Shown: positions 53,907 through 62,904, counted from the stretch's first letter. The stretch is DNA of 64,000 bases from Marinilongibacter aquaticus (GCF_020149935.1 NZ_CP083757.1:62001-126000), one strand, 5' to 3'. A program made the numbers and translations. Notes: generated from the letters alone by a model not told the origin.

Positions 53907-55214
53907 TTATTGAGCGATTGACTGCATGTTTCCATTGACATAGAGGATGTCGAGCATGGATATTTTGAGCTGCAACATCGAAGTCAAATATTGAGATTGG
54001 GCATTCTTGAGTCCGGTATCGCTGTTGATCAAGTCGGACAAGGAAGCCAAGCCGTTGCTGTAGTTGTTCTGTACCGCTTCGAAAACCGATTCGGCCAAAC
54101 TGAGATTGCTTTCTTGGTTGGCCACGTTTTTCTGGTTTTGGCGGTATTTGTTCAAGGCATTTGTGTATTGGGTGTTTAATGAATTGTTCAACAATTGTTG
54201 ATCCAAACGAATCGACTGCAATTCGGTTTTTCGTTGAGCGATCTGATGTTTTTTCTGTGCACCATCGAAAATGGGGATGCTCAATTTCACACCGACGGTA
54301 GAGTTTGGAAACCAATTCATTTGGTTGAACTGACTGAACTGCGATTGATAGCCAAGTGATGCAAAGGCGGCCAAAGTGGGCGAATAATTGGCTTTGATGC
54401 CTTTTATTTCCAAAGACTTTAATTCTTCTTGATTGGCCAAAAGACTGATTTTCGGGTTTTCGCTTACAGCATTGGATGGGATGAAATCCGATTTGGGTTC
54501 CACCGTTTCGTTGAGAATCAAGGTGTCGGCAATGGGGTAACCCATCAAGATTTTGAGGTTGTCCAAAGTATACGAATAATTGACCAGAGCATTTTCGTAA
54601 TCTGTTTCGGTATTGGCGTAAGTCACTTTCAATTGATCCAAATCGATTTTACGGGCCATTTGGTTTTCGAATTGCGATTGCACCACCCGCAGGCTTTGTT
54701 CAACCTTATCTAAATTGGCCTGAATCAAATGCGATTGCTCGCGGAGCACAAGTGCTTGATAATAAGCAGAAGCCACATTGTACAGTACATCTTGCTTGGT
54801 TTTGGCGTCCACTGCTGCCGACATTTTCACGGCTGCTTCGGCTTGTTCCACACCCACTTTGAAGGCTTTACTGTAAATGATTTGACTGGCACTGGCGGAA
54901 AAAGGCAAAGTGTACTGCACACCGAATTGCACTGCAATTTTCTCACCCGGTTGCCCGAAAACTTCACCAGGAATCAATGTTTTAGGAAGAATGAGGTTGT
55001 CTGAAAATTGAGCGGAGCCATCGATTTGTGGCAAACCCTGACTTTTGACCTCCAGTACCTTTTGCTGGCTTTGTATGATGGCCAGATTCTGCTTCTTGAT
55101 ATCTGTATTGCCCTGCGAAGCGTATTGAAGGGCTTCTTTTAAAGACATACCTGTTTGTGCATGAGCCGAGGCCAAGGCAAAACAGAGACAGAGTATGGTT
55201 GTTTTGTATTTCAT
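53907..55214 (-). CDS. TolC family outer-membrane channel protein
   Basis: TolC/OEP protein, 435 residues, with signal peptide (cut after AHA, about residue 19). Two structural repeats of four-helix coiled-coil are seen (SLKEALQYASQGNTDIKKQN at the N terminus and an LSLAESVFEAVQNNYSNGLAS segment near 375). It forms the outer-membrane exit of the tripartite pump. It is the first structural gene after the GbsR/MarR regulator. A candidate operator (55234-55257) lies 20 bases upstream of its ATG. Confidence 0.93.
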   Translation of the reverse strand: MKYKTTILCLCFALASAHAQTGMSLKEALQYASQGNTDIKKQNLAIIQSQQKVLEVKSQGLPQIDGSAQFSDNLILPKTLIPGEVFGQPGEKIAVQFGVQYTLPFSASASQIIYSKAFKVGVEQAEAAVKMSAAVDAKTKQDVLYNVASAYYQALVLREQSHLIQANLDKVEQSLRVVQSQFENQMARKIDLDQLKVTYANTETDYENALVNYSYTLDNLKILMGYPIADTLILNETVEPKSDFIPSNAVSENPKISLLANQEELKSLEIKGIKANYSPTLAAFASLGYQSQFSQFNQMNWFPNSTVGVKLSIPIFDGAQKKHQIAQRKTELQSIRLDQQLLNNSLNTQYTNALNKYRQNQKNVANQESNLSLAESVFEAVQNNYSNGLASLSDLINSDTGLKNAQSQYLTSMLQLKISMLDILYVNGNMQSIAQ

Positions 55215-55233
55215 TTTGTTATGATTGTATAAG

Positions 55234-55257
55234 TTAGTTCGGTTAAAAAAGAACTAA
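55234..55257. promoter_or_regulatory. candidate GbsR/MarR operator upstream of tolC
   Basis: TTAGTTC, 10 spacer bases, GAACTAA: a perfect 7-base inverted repeat in the 56-base gap between the regulator gene and the TolC gene. The same architecture with one changed base occurs in front of the regulator gene (55781-55804). Confidence 0.6.
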
Positions 55258-55270
55258 TGAGTCAAAAAAA

Positions 55271-55741
55271 TTATTCCTTGTTACTCCATTTTTCGAAAAG
55301 AATGGGCAATTGCGTCATTACGTAATCCATAAAATCCAGTTGGTCGCGTAGAGCTTGGTTGAATTCCGTGGTTGAACCCGGACGGCTTTCGAGCACCTGC
55401 CGCATGATTTTTTGCATAGAATTCAAATCCTGAAAAGCTTTCTTTGTCTTTTCTTTCCAGTTTTGGACCGTATACCGAAAATAACGTTTACGATCGCCGT
55501 GCTTGGTAATGTATTCGACTTCTCCCAAGAGTAAAAGCTTGTTTACCGCATTGCTGGTTGCACTTTTGCTGATACCTAAGGTATCACGGATTTCGTCGAA
55601 AGTGACCTCTGTTTGTGGAGCGACCATGAGTAGTGCCACGATACGAGCCTCTGCCGGGGCAAAACGTGTATGTTCTAAACTCACACCAATGATTTGAATC
55701 AACTCCTTTTGTTTTTCGCTAAGTGAGATTTCGTTTGTCAT
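55271..55741 (-). CDS. GbsR/MarR family transcriptional regulator
   Basis: A 156-residue winged-helix regulator of the GbsR/MarR type. The helix-turn-helix is centred on TFDEIRDTLGISKSATSNAV near residue 50. The wing follows (EVEYITKHGDRKRYF), and the C-terminal helices form a dimer interface. It lies directly upstream of the TolC-adaptor-RND genes on the same strand, so it probably represses them and itself. The ATG at 55741 is set by the promoter at 55763-55793, which would exclude the longer frame to 55852. Confidence 0.88.
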   Translation of the reverse strand: MTNEISLSEKQKELIQIIGVSLEHTRFAPAEARIVALLMVAPQTEVTFDEIRDTLGISKSATSNAVNKLLLLGEVEYITKHGDRKRYFRYTVQNWKEKTKKAFQDLNSMQKIMRQVLESRPGSTTEFNQALRDQLDFMDYVMTQLPILFEKWSNKE

Positions 55742-55762
55742 GTCTTTCACTTTAATTCCGCA

Positions 55763-55793
55763 CAAAGGTAGTGTGTTTATTTGGTTCTGCAAA
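55763..55793 (-). promoter_or_regulatory. Bacteroidota-type promoter of the regulator gene
   Basis: On the minus strand TTTG (55790-55793), 19 bases, then TACCTTTG (55763-55770), which matches the -33/-7 consensus very well. The transcript would start near 55757, 16 bases before the ATG. The candidate operator at 55781-55804 covers the -33 element, as expected for repression. Confidence 0.65.
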
Positions 55794-55804
55794 TACAGAA
55801 CTAA
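55781..55804. promoter_or_regulatory. candidate autoregulatory operator of the GbsR/MarR gene
   Basis: TTGGTTC, 10 spacer bases, GAACTAA. It shares half-site sequence, spacing and total length with the site upstream of tolC and overlaps the -33 element of the regulator promoter. Confidence 0.6.
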
Positions 55805-55815
55805 AAATATTGTAA

Positions 55816-56694
55816 TTATTTTTTCAGAATAAGTTTTTGATCCACTGCCCATTCATAAAATCGTTCGATCCAATGGTCGGCAGGGATGCCCTGTTTTTTC
55901 ATCCCAAAGCCATGCCCACCTTTCGCGAAAAGATGCATAGCGACCGGCTTATGGGCATTGTACCAAGATTGGTAAAGAGCGACAGAACCTTCGGCAAGAC
56001 CAAGGCCATCGTCGGTGGCACAGATAACGAGCATGGGGGGAGCATTTTTTGGAGCCTCTTGAACGGGCTGTGCGGTGGTCCAAGCGTATACGGGTACGAG
56101 AAAATCAGGATTGTTGCTTGTTTCGGCGGCATAAGCCACGCCCATGGTGACAGCTCCACCAGCTGAAAAGCCCATGAAACCAATTTTGTGCGGATCGATT
56201 TTGTAGTGGGCGGCTTGCTTGCGAACATAGCTTAGGGCCGAGAGGCCGTCTGCAACCGAATAGGGCAATACTTTGGCCACTTTGTGCAAAGTTTCTTCAC
56301 GTGCCTCATTGAATTCTTTTCCAAACTCGGCCGGACCGTCTTCTCGTGTAGGAACCAGGCGGTATTTCAGTACAAAGGCCGTCACACCTTTTTCAGCAAG
56401 CCATTTGGCGGCATCGATACCTTCACTGTTTATGCTGTGGGCATAAAGCCCACCACCTGGAGCGATAATTGCCGCAGTGCCGTTTCTGTTTTCGGCTTTG
56501 GGTGCGTAAACCAACAACTCGGGCTTGGATACATTGGTGATGACTTCCGTTTGCCAAGCATTCGAAAAGTACTTTTTCTCCGCTTGCGTATAGTCTACGT
56601 CCGGAATACTCTGATAAGGTAAAGGGATTACAGTTTGTGCTTTGATATGGCAGGAGATTAAAAGGAATAGGGCAATGAGGCTGAGTTTTTTCAT
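55816..56694 (-). CDS. alpha/beta hydrolase, exported (esterase/dienelactone-hydrolase-like)
   Basis: A 292-residue exported serine hydrolase (signal peptide to about residue 19, IKA|Q). The oxyanion-hole segment is IIAPGGGLYAH near 78. The nucleophile is in GFSAGG near 178, the acid is probably in CATDDG near 230, and the His in KGGHGFG near 263. This layout is typical of BD-FAE-like acetyl or feruloyl esterases that act on plant polysaccharides. It lies upstream of the GbsR gene on the same strand but on the other side of its promoter, so it is a separate unit. Confidence 0.88.
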   Translation of the reverse strand: MKKLSLIALFLLISCHIKAQTVIPLPYQSIPDVDYTQAEKKYFSNAWQTEVITNVSKPELLVYAPKAENRNGTAAIIAPGGGLYAHSINSEGIDAAKWLAEKGVTAFVLKYRLVPTREDGPAEFGKEFNEAREETLHKVAKVLPYSVADGLSALSYVRKQAAHYKIDPHKIGFMGFSAGGAVTMGVAYAAETSNNPDFLVPVYAWTTAQPVQEAPKNAPPMLVICATDDGLGLAEGSVALYQSWYNAHKPVAMHLFAKGGHGFGMKKQGIPADHWIERFYEWAVDQKLILKK

Positions 56695-56904
56695 GCAGGT
56701 TCGGCTTTGAAACGGAAATTTAGGAATTTTTGATCGAATAGGGGATCATTTCGGCTGGGTATGAGCCGATAAGTCTGCATTTAATTTAAAGAAGGAACGA
56801 TTGTGTTTTTCCAGAAAATGGGGGCTGCGATTGCTTTTCCTTAGTGCGTTTGGAAACGGGAAAATTGCGTGGGGGCAAAAATAAAAAGCAAAATTGCTTT
56901 TATA

Positions 56905-56926
56905 TTTATTTAGACTAATTATAAAT
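56905..56926. promoter_or_regulatory. candidate iron-regulator (Fur-like) site in front of the DUF3325 gene
   Basis: A near-palindrome of 19 bases starting ATTTAGACTAAT (56908-56926), 8 bases before the ATG. Fifteen bases (56905-56919) are found again, inverted and identical, at 59188-59202 in front of the TonB receptor. The gene cluster is of iron-siderophore type, so Fur is the obvious candidate. Confidence 0.5.
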
Positions 56927-56933
56927 TTGTGCC

Positions 56934-57263
56934 ATGATCACTTTGAATTTTTCACTTATTACCCTTGGTTTTTATCTGTTTTATTACACGTCGAAGCGGC
57001 TTCGTTTTGCTCGATTGAACCGTTTGCAGAATTGGGCCGCCCAAAACGTGTCAATGGCCAAATTGGTGGGTGCTCTGCTGCTACTGGCGGCAGTTGTATT
57101 GTCTTGTGTGCACTTGGGAGTGGCCGTGGGCTGCTTCTTTTTTGTGGTGACTTTGATGACAGTCGCAAGCTTGGAGGTGCTTTTGCTGCCACTCAATCTT
57201 TTGCAATGGCCTTATGTGCTTCCGCTTACCCTATTTGTTTTTCTGATCGAAACCTTTCTCTAA
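56934..57263 (+). CDS. DUF3325-like small membrane protein
   Basis: A 109-residue membrane protein with three helices. It resembles DUF3325 proteins, which accompany PepSY proteins and siderophore receptors in proteobacteria, in its layout: first helix, a basic segment (SKRLRFARLNRLQ) and two further helices. The match is by pattern only. It begins a plus-strand run of five genes; its stop is immediately followed by the next start. Confidence 0.7.
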   Translation: MITLNFSLITLGFYLFYYTSKRLRFARLNRLQNWAAQNVSMAKLVGALLLLAAVVLSCVHLGVAVGCFFFVVTLMTVASLEVLLLPLNLLQWPYVLPLTLFVFLIETFL

Positions 57264-57557
57264 ATGCCAGCGAATAAAAATTACCTCACTCAATCGCCTT
57301 TTCAGCGATTTCTGAAAATACTCTCGGGCTTTGTCGGTGGGTATTTCATCACCGAATTGTTTTTCATGCTTTTGGTCCTTTGGTTCAATGCCTCAGCCAT
57401 GCTGTTTACCCTCCGTTTTGCAGGATTCTTGCTTTGGGCCGCTCTCATGATCTGTGCATTTCTGTTTAAAAGCGGTTGGCGAGCCTTGCTGGTTTTCAGC
57501 CTCAGTACCTTGGCCTTGGCCACTCTTCTATATTTCAACCTACCACTCGAAGCTTAA
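57264..57557 (+). CDS. DUF3649-like small membrane protein
   Basis: A 97-residue membrane protein with three helices and the order basic N terminus, GFVGGYFITELFFMLL, FAGFLLWAALMICAFLF. DUF3649 proteins have this size and commonly stand beside DUF3325 and PepSY genes for siderophore iron release. The assignment is tentative. It abuts the previous gene and is 10 bases upstream of the PepSY gene. Confidence 0.65.
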   Translation: MPANKNYLTQSPFQRFLKILSGFVGGYFITELFFMLLVLWFNASAMLFTLRFAGFLLWAALMICAFLFKSGWRALLVFSLSTLALATLLYFNLPLEA

Positions 57558-57567
57558 TTGTTGTTCC

Positions 57568-59139
57568 ATGGGGAATAGAATTTACAATATACTTTTTCAT
57601 ACACATACGATCAGCGGCATATTCATCAGTGCCTTGCTTTACATCATCTTTTTTGCGGGATCGCTTTCTTTCCTTCGGGATGAAATCAATGCTTGGGAAC
57701 GCAATGAACCTATAGAGGCCGATTTATTTGCCCAAACTGATTTTGATTCCATGTTTAAAGAATTGGAGAAGGGAAGATCTCTCTATGGACGGGATGTGAC
57801 CGTGGGGCAGCGTTACGAAGAACAACGCTTTACCGTGTCGCTTTCCAATTCGAAAGACAGTACAAATACGGAAAAATTAGGCAGACGAGGCGGATACTTT
57901 TATGTCGATGCCAAAAACTTTCAAAGCCGCGATTATCAAGAAAATTACTCTTTGGGCGAATTCTTCTACCGCCTGCATTTCTTTGCTCAATTCAACGTAT
58001 ACAAACGCTCTGGCTATGTATTGGCGGGATTGGTGGCCTTTTTCTTTCTTTTTGCCGTGATAACGGGTCTAGTTGTTCATTGGGACAAGATTGTCCAGAG
58101 TTTCTATGTCTTTCGTCCAAAGCAAAAATGGAAAACCGTATGGACAGACGCCCACGTTTCTTTAGGATTGATCGGCTTTCCCTATCAATTTGTTTTTGCT
58201 CTGACAGGCTGCTTTCTCATTGTAGGCTACTCGTTTATGTATCCACCGGTAGGCCGCATTTTGTTCAAAGACGATCAGGAGAAAATGAACAGGGTGTTGG
58301 AAGAGGAAGCTGAAAAGGAGTTTGAATTTAAGTATGCTCCATTAAACGGACCGCAATCCATCAATGGTTTTGTGGAACAAACCGCCGAGCGTTGGCCAGA
58401 ATTGCATATCAATTCGCTGAAAGTGTACAATTATGGCGACGAAAGCATGCACGTAAAAGTGGCGGGATCCACAAAATACAAGGAAGGCTTATTGGGCAAT
58501 GGCGAACAACTCTTTGAATCGAAAAGTGGCCAATTACTGACTTCGAAAGCACCAGAACTTGGGGTTTCCTATGTGCGTGGGGCCCAAAACTGGATGCTGC
58601 GTCTGCATTACGGCGATTTCGCGGGCTACGCCGGAAAAGTAATTTATTTGATTTTGGGCTTTGTGACTTGCTTTGTCATTATTTCGGGTGTATTGATTTG
58701 GCTTACTGCACGCGAAAAAAAGAGTGTCGACCAGCGAAAACGTGCTTTTAACCGTGGGCTGGTGAATATCTACATGGCCATTTGCTTGAGCATGTTCCCT
58801 GCGGCGGCATTTTGTTTCAACTTCACCAAAATTATGGGCAGTGGCGACTTGGCGGATAGAAAGGCGATGATCAACGAATCTTTTTTCTGGCCTTGGCTGC
58901 TTTTAATTCTGGTCTTCTCGGCCTTGCGAAATACCTATTGGACCAATAAAGCCAGTTTGCTTTTGGGGGCCATTCTAAGTGTGTGCATTCCCGTCAGTAA
59001 TGGATTGATAACCGGCAATTGGCTTTGGATTTCACTGCAAAAGGGCTATTCGCAAATATTTGTCGTCGATTGTTTTTGGCTGTGTACGGGGCTCGTGGCT
59101 TTCTTAGCGTTTCTGAAAACCAAAAGGCGAGCGGCCTAA
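57568..59139 (+). CDS. PepSY-associated membrane protein, XusC-like
   Basis: Inner-membrane PepSY-TM protein of 523 residues. First helix at about 15-35 with the HTHTISGIFISALLYI motif, further helices near 160-185, 210-235, 360-385 and the C terminus. PepSY-like extracytoplasmic domains are near 40-140 and 250-340. This group (FoxB/FegB-like, XusC in Bacteroides) is thought to reduce or release iron from siderophores at the inner membrane. The ATG at 57568 begins MGNRIYNILFHTHT; the frame is open further upstream without sense. The TonB receptor follows 66 bases later. Confidence 0.85.
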   Translation: MGNRIYNILFHTHTISGIFISALLYIIFFAGSLSFLRDEINAWERNEPIEADLFAQTDFDSMFKELEKGRSLYGRDVTVGQRYEEQRFTVSLSNSKDSTNTEKLGRRGGYFYVDAKNFQSRDYQENYSLGEFFYRLHFFAQFNVYKRSGYVLAGLVAFFFLFAVITGLVVHWDKIVQSFYVFRPKQKWKTVWTDAHVSLGLIGFPYQFVFALTGCFLIVGYSFMYPPVGRILFKDDQEKMNRVLEEEAEKEFEFKYAPLNGPQSINGFVEQTAERWPELHINSLKVYNYGDESMHVKVAGSTKYKEGLLGNGEQLFESKSGQLLTSKAPELGVSYVRGAQNWMLRLHYGDFAGYAGKVIYLILGFVTCFVIISGVLIWLTAREKKSVDQRKRAFNRGLVNIYMAICLSMFPAAAFCFNFTKIMGSGDLADRKAMINESFFWPWLLLILVFSALRNTYWTNKASLLLGAILSVCIPVSNGLITGNWLWISLQKGYSQIFVVDCFWLCTGLVAFLAFLKTKRRAA

Positions 59140-59180
59140 TCCTTTATCATGTCCATTTTAGGGTACAATTAGTTTATTTA

Positions 59181-59199
59181 AAATAGAATTAGTCTAAAT
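59181..59199. promoter_or_regulatory. candidate iron-regulator (Fur-like) site in front of the TonB receptor
   Basis: AAATAGAATTAGTCTAAAT contains inverted TAGA/TCTA half-sites. Bases 59188-59202 are the exact reverse complement of 56905-56919. It ends 6 bases before the receptor ATG, so a bound protein would cover the translation start. Confidence 0.5.
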
Positions 59200-59205
59200 A
59201 AAAAT

Positions 59206-61572
59206 ATGAAACAAATTTATTTTATTGCCCTCTTACTTGGCCTCTACACGCCCTTGGCGGTTTTGGCCCAAAAGAGCCAAAGCAGGCTTTCGGGAAAAAT
59301 TGTGGATACAAAAGGCCAGCCCATCCCGGGGGCCAGTGTTCAGCTAGAAGGACAGTCTGTAGGTGCCATTGCCAACGAAAAAGGTTGGTTTGAAATAGAG
59401 GGCGATTTTCCGCAAGAGCTGAAGCTTCGGGTCAGTTTTCTGGGTTATGAGCCTTATTCCAAGGTTTTGACTGTAGAATCTTGGAAACGAAAAGAGCTGA
59501 AGATTGTGCTCAACGAATCTTCTTTGAATCTGGAAGAAGTGCTGGTAACGGGAAAAAGCGTGCTGAGCGAAGTGAAAGAGCAGGCTTTCAATGTGAGTGT
59601 GGTGGATGCAAAAGCTTTGCATGGAACCAATTTGGATGTAGGCCACGCGTTGGATCGTATTTCGGGTGTACGTGTGAGAGAAAGTGGCGGAGTAGGCTCG
59701 GACATGAACTTTTCGTTGAATGGTTTTCGTGGCAAACAGGTGCGTTTCTTTATCGACGGCGTACCGATGGACAACTTTGGTTCTTCTTTTCAACTCAACA
59801 ATATCCCCATAAATGTGGCCCAGCGAATCGAAGTGTACAAAGGCGTGGTGCCTATTGGCCTGGGTTCCGATGCCCTGGGTGGTGCGGTCAATATCATTAC
59901 CGATAGTTATGAAAAAAGCAGCTTGTCGGTTTCGTATTCCTATGGCTCGTTCAATACGCATAAGAGCTTTATTCAAGGTGTGTTTGTAGGCAAATCGGGT
60001 TTTACGGCCAAAGTCAACGCTTATCAAAATTACTCGGACAACAATTACAAAATGCATGTGGATGTGGCCGATATCAATACCGGAGAATATTTCAGGAACC
60101 AGACAGTACGGCGTTTCAACGACACTTTTCACAACCAGGTGTTGATGGTGGATTTGGGCCTTGTCAAAAAGCCGATTGCGGATGAATTTTTCATTGGAGC
60201 GACTTTGGGAAAAAACTACAAGGAAATTCAAACTGGAGCCCGTGTGGCTGCTGTCTATGGCGATATACACCGAAAGGGAAATATCCTGATGCCCAAATTC
60301 AAGTATGTGAAAAACGATTTGTTTGCCAAAGGATTGAACCTGCGTGTCAATGGAAATTTCAATTTTGGCGAAGAGAATTATATCGATACGGTGCACCGTA
60401 GGTACAATTGGCTGGGGCAATTCAAAGAATATCCCAATGCCGGTGGAGAACGCAGCTATTCCGATTACCAATACAAAAACAACAATGGCCTACTTGTGGC
60501 CAGCATGCAATATGCCTTCAACGAGGTGCATCATTTTTCGGCGAGTAGCACGTACAATACCTTCAACCGAATTGGGCACAACCGTGTAAACCCCGACGAC
60601 GAAACCTACGAACACCCGCGTAAGACCCAAAAAAACATTGCCGGATTGGGCTACAGTTTCAGAAAAGAGGCTTTCAATGCTTCGGTATTCCTGAAAGAAT
60701 ACCATCAAAAAAACACCTACATGTTCAGCTACAATCCGACTGGCAACTACGGCGATGTGGCGTATCGATTGCAAGAAACCACCTACGACAAATGGGGGTA
60801 TGGATTGGCCCTGACCAGCTTTTTGACCGAAAATTTTCAAATAAAGGCCTCGTATGAAAAGAGTTACCGTTTGCCAGAAAACGAAGAACTTTTTGGCGAT
60901 GTGGTCAACCTTCAAGGCAATATCGATCTCAAACCCGAGAGCAGTCACAATTACAATTTGGGCCTGAACCACTGGTGGCGTTTCGGAAAAACGAGCTCTT
61001 TGCAAACAGGTTTTGGCGGTTTTTATCGTCTGGCTTCCGATTTTATTCGGGCACGACTCAACAACAATCAGGTGATGCAGGTGATGGAAAACCTGGGCAA
61101 TGTGATTAACAAAGGTTTGGAAGCGGAGGTCCGTTACCAATACAAAAGAAAAGGCAGTGTGGGTTTCAATTTAACCTACCAAGATCTGCGGAACAACACA
61201 CAGTTTGAGGGCGATTCGCAAACGGAGAGCGTGATTTACAAGGACCGTATTCCGAATATGCCGTATTTCTATGGCAATGCAGATGCCAATTACAATTTCT
61301 CGCATCTGTGGAAAGCGAGCGATCAGCTTTCATTGGGCTATAACCTGCTCTATGTGCACGCATTTTTTCTCTATTGGCCAAGTTTGGGCAACGATAAGTT
61401 GACCATCCCCACGCAGGTGTCGCACGATTTGAGTTTGAGTTACGCCCTCAATAATCGAATGAAATTCACCTTCGCCTGCAAGAATTTCACCAGCAGCCGA
61501 CTCTACGACAATTTCAGTCTTCAGAAGCCGGGCATCAGTTTTAGCGGAAAAATTCAATACAAATTCTTTTAA
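59206..61572 (+). CDS. TonB-dependent receptor, XusA-like siderophore receptor
   Basis: TonB-dependent receptor of 788 residues. Signal peptide (cut after LAQ, about 22), carboxypeptidase-regulatory-like domain (24-110; SGKIVDTKGQPIPGASVQL), plug (about 115-225; IDGVPMDNFGSS and RIEVYKGVVPIGLGSDALGG) and a barrel to the C-terminal Phe. The presence of a full plug and the neighbours (PepSY and DUF4374 genes) suggests a ferric-siderophore substrate, as for XusA of Bacteroides thetaiotaomicron. It is 17 bases upstream of the DUF4374 gene. Confidence 0.88.
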   Translation: MKQIYFIALLLGLYTPLAVLAQKSQSRLSGKIVDTKGQPIPGASVQLEGQSVGAIANEKGWFEIEGDFPQELKLRVSFLGYEPYSKVLTVESWKRKELKIVLNESSLNLEEVLVTGKSVLSEVKEQAFNVSVVDAKALHGTNLDVGHALDRISGVRVRESGGVGSDMNFSLNGFRGKQVRFFIDGVPMDNFGSSFQLNNIPINVAQRIEVYKGVVPIGLGSDALGGAVNIITDSYEKSSLSVSYSYGSFNTHKSFIQGVFVGKSGFTAKVNAYQNYSDNNYKMHVDVADINTGEYFRNQTVRRFNDTFHNQVLMVDLGLVKKPIADEFFIGATLGKNYKEIQTGARVAAVYGDIHRKGNILMPKFKYVKNDLFAKGLNLRVNGNFNFGEENYIDTVHRRYNWLGQFKEYPNAGGERSYSDYQYKNNNGLLVASMQYAFNEVHHFSASSTYNTFNRIGHNRVNPDDETYEHPRKTQKNIAGLGYSFRKEAFNASVFLKEYHQKNTYMFSYNPTGNYGDVAYRLQETTYDKWGYGLALTSFLTENFQIKASYEKSYRLPENEELFGDVVNLQGNIDLKPESSHNYNLGLNHWWRFGKTSSLQTGFGGFYRLASDFIRARLNNNQVMQVMENLGNVINKGLEAEVRYQYKRKGSVGFNLTYQDLRNNTQFEGDSQTESVIYKDRIPNMPYFYGNADANYNFSHLWKASDQLSLGYNLLYVHAFFLYWPSLGNDKLTIPTQVSHDLSLSYALNNRMKFTFACKNFTSSRLYDNFSLQKPGISFSGKIQYKFF

Positions 61573-61589
61573 AATTTAATATCTACAAA

Positions 61590-62849
61590 ATGAACAGATC
61601 AATAATCAAACCCCTGTCCATCGCTTTCATGGCTACGGCTTTTTTGCTGAGTTGCAGCAAAGACGACGAAGGAAGCGATCCTGTAAACCCAAGCCCTGAG
61701 CCGGAAACGGAAGTGGAGAAGTATGTAATTGCCGCCACACCTACTGCCACCGAAGGTGTAGCCGATTACCTTTTGACTGCCGATGACCTGAGCAGTGGCT
61801 CCATTTCCACGGTGGGGAACGGTATTGAGCAAGACGGAACCTATCGCTATTACGTGAGCAGCAACAACAAGTTTTTCAGTATGCTTTACGGACAGGGCAA
61901 CCCCGGGGCCGTCACCACTTACCAATTGAACGAAGAGGGTGAATTGGAAAAATTGTCCGATTTTCAGTCGGAAACCGTACAGGCTTTTGCAGCCGTAAAC
62001 GAGGATGTGCTTTTGGTTAAAATTTCGCGAAATTCTACTTCGCCGATTGCGTATTGGTATCGTTTGAATACAGAATCGTTGACTTTCGTGGATGAAGGTC
62101 AAATCAATCAGCAAGAGCTTACGGAAGACGATGAACTGGCCTTTTTCTCTTGGATAACGCAAATTGGAGACAAGGTTTACCTTCCTTTCTTCAAAGTGCG
62201 GGCCTGCTGCAACGATACCTTCGGCACCGTGGGCGAAGACAATGCCTATGTGGCCATTTACTCTTATCCCGAAATGGAATTGGAAAAAGTTATCAAAGAT
62301 GAACGTGCCAGTTTCATTGGTCGCTATTTCACAAAGGGGTTGTTTGTCGAAGACAACGGTGATGCCTATGCTTTCTCAGCTTCTGTAGCCCAAACTAATA
62401 ATGAAATCACCAGTACAAAGCCTTCGGCTGTCTTGCGAATCAAAAATGGAGAAACCGAATTTGACGATGCGTATTATTTCGATGTAGAAACGCTGGCCGG
62501 CGGGAAAAGCATGACCACATGGACGCAATTGGGTAGTGGCAAATATTTGGTGAATATGACCGAAAGTAAAACGTCGGCCTATGCCAATGGATTGGAATAC
62601 GCGATTGTGGACGTGTTGGCCAAAACCTATGTCGAAGTGAGCGGCATTCCGCAAGCAGATGAAATTCAATTGCTGACTGCCCGCAACAATTACGTGTCGG
62701 AAGATGGCAAAACGGTGTCTGTTGGCATTACCCTAAAAGACGGGGGCAGCTATGTGTACAATATCGATGTGGATTCGGCTACGGCCAGCCAAGGCTTAAA
62801 AGTAGAAGGCGGCGTAATCACGGCCATCGACAAGGTGAAGAGCAAATAG
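61590..62849 (+). CDS. DUF4374 lipoprotein, XusB-like siderophore-binding protein
   Basis: A 419-residue lipoprotein (lipobox FLLSC near residue 22) of the DUF4374 family, a beta-propeller. In Bacteroides, XusB binds ferric siderophores such as ferric enterobactin at the surface and delivers them to XusA. Features are KYVIAATPTATEGVADYLLTADDL near 45, GIEQDGTYRYY near 78 and LPFFKVRACCNDTFGT near 200. The spacer after the lipobox is rich in Asp, Glu and Pro. It ends the cluster and is followed by a strong terminator. Confidence 0.85.
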   Translation: MNRSIIKPLSIAFMATAFLLSCSKDDEGSDPVNPSPEPETEVEKYVIAATPTATEGVADYLLTADDLSSGSISTVGNGIEQDGTYRYYVSSNNKFFSMLYGQGNPGAVTTYQLNEEGELEKLSDFQSETVQAFAAVNEDVLLVKISRNSTSPIAYWYRLNTESLTFVDEGQINQQELTEDDELAFFSWITQIGDKVYLPFFKVRACCNDTFGTVGEDNAYVAIYSYPEMELEKVIKDERASFIGRYFTKGLFVEDNGDAYAFSASVAQTNNEITSTKPSAVLRIKNGETEFDDAYYFDVETLAGGKSMTTWTQLGSGKYLVNMTESKTSAYANGLEYAIVDVLAKTYVEVSGIPQADEIQLLTARNNYVSEDGKTVSVGITLKDGGSYVYNIDVDSATASQGLKVEGGVITAIDKVKSK

Positions 62850-62878
62850 TACATTCAACACAAATGCAAAATTAAAGG

Positions 62879-62904
62879 GCCCAGAAAATTTCTGGGCTTT
62901 TTTT
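62879..62904 (+). terminator. intrinsic terminator of the xus-like cluster
   Basis: Stem GCCCAGA/TCTGGGC followed by seven T residues, 30 bases after the DUF4374 stop. Confidence 0.8.

Noticed and set aside
59344-60471. 375-codon open frame opposite the XusA-like receptor
   Set aside because: Antisense of a conserved plug and barrel region; no domain.
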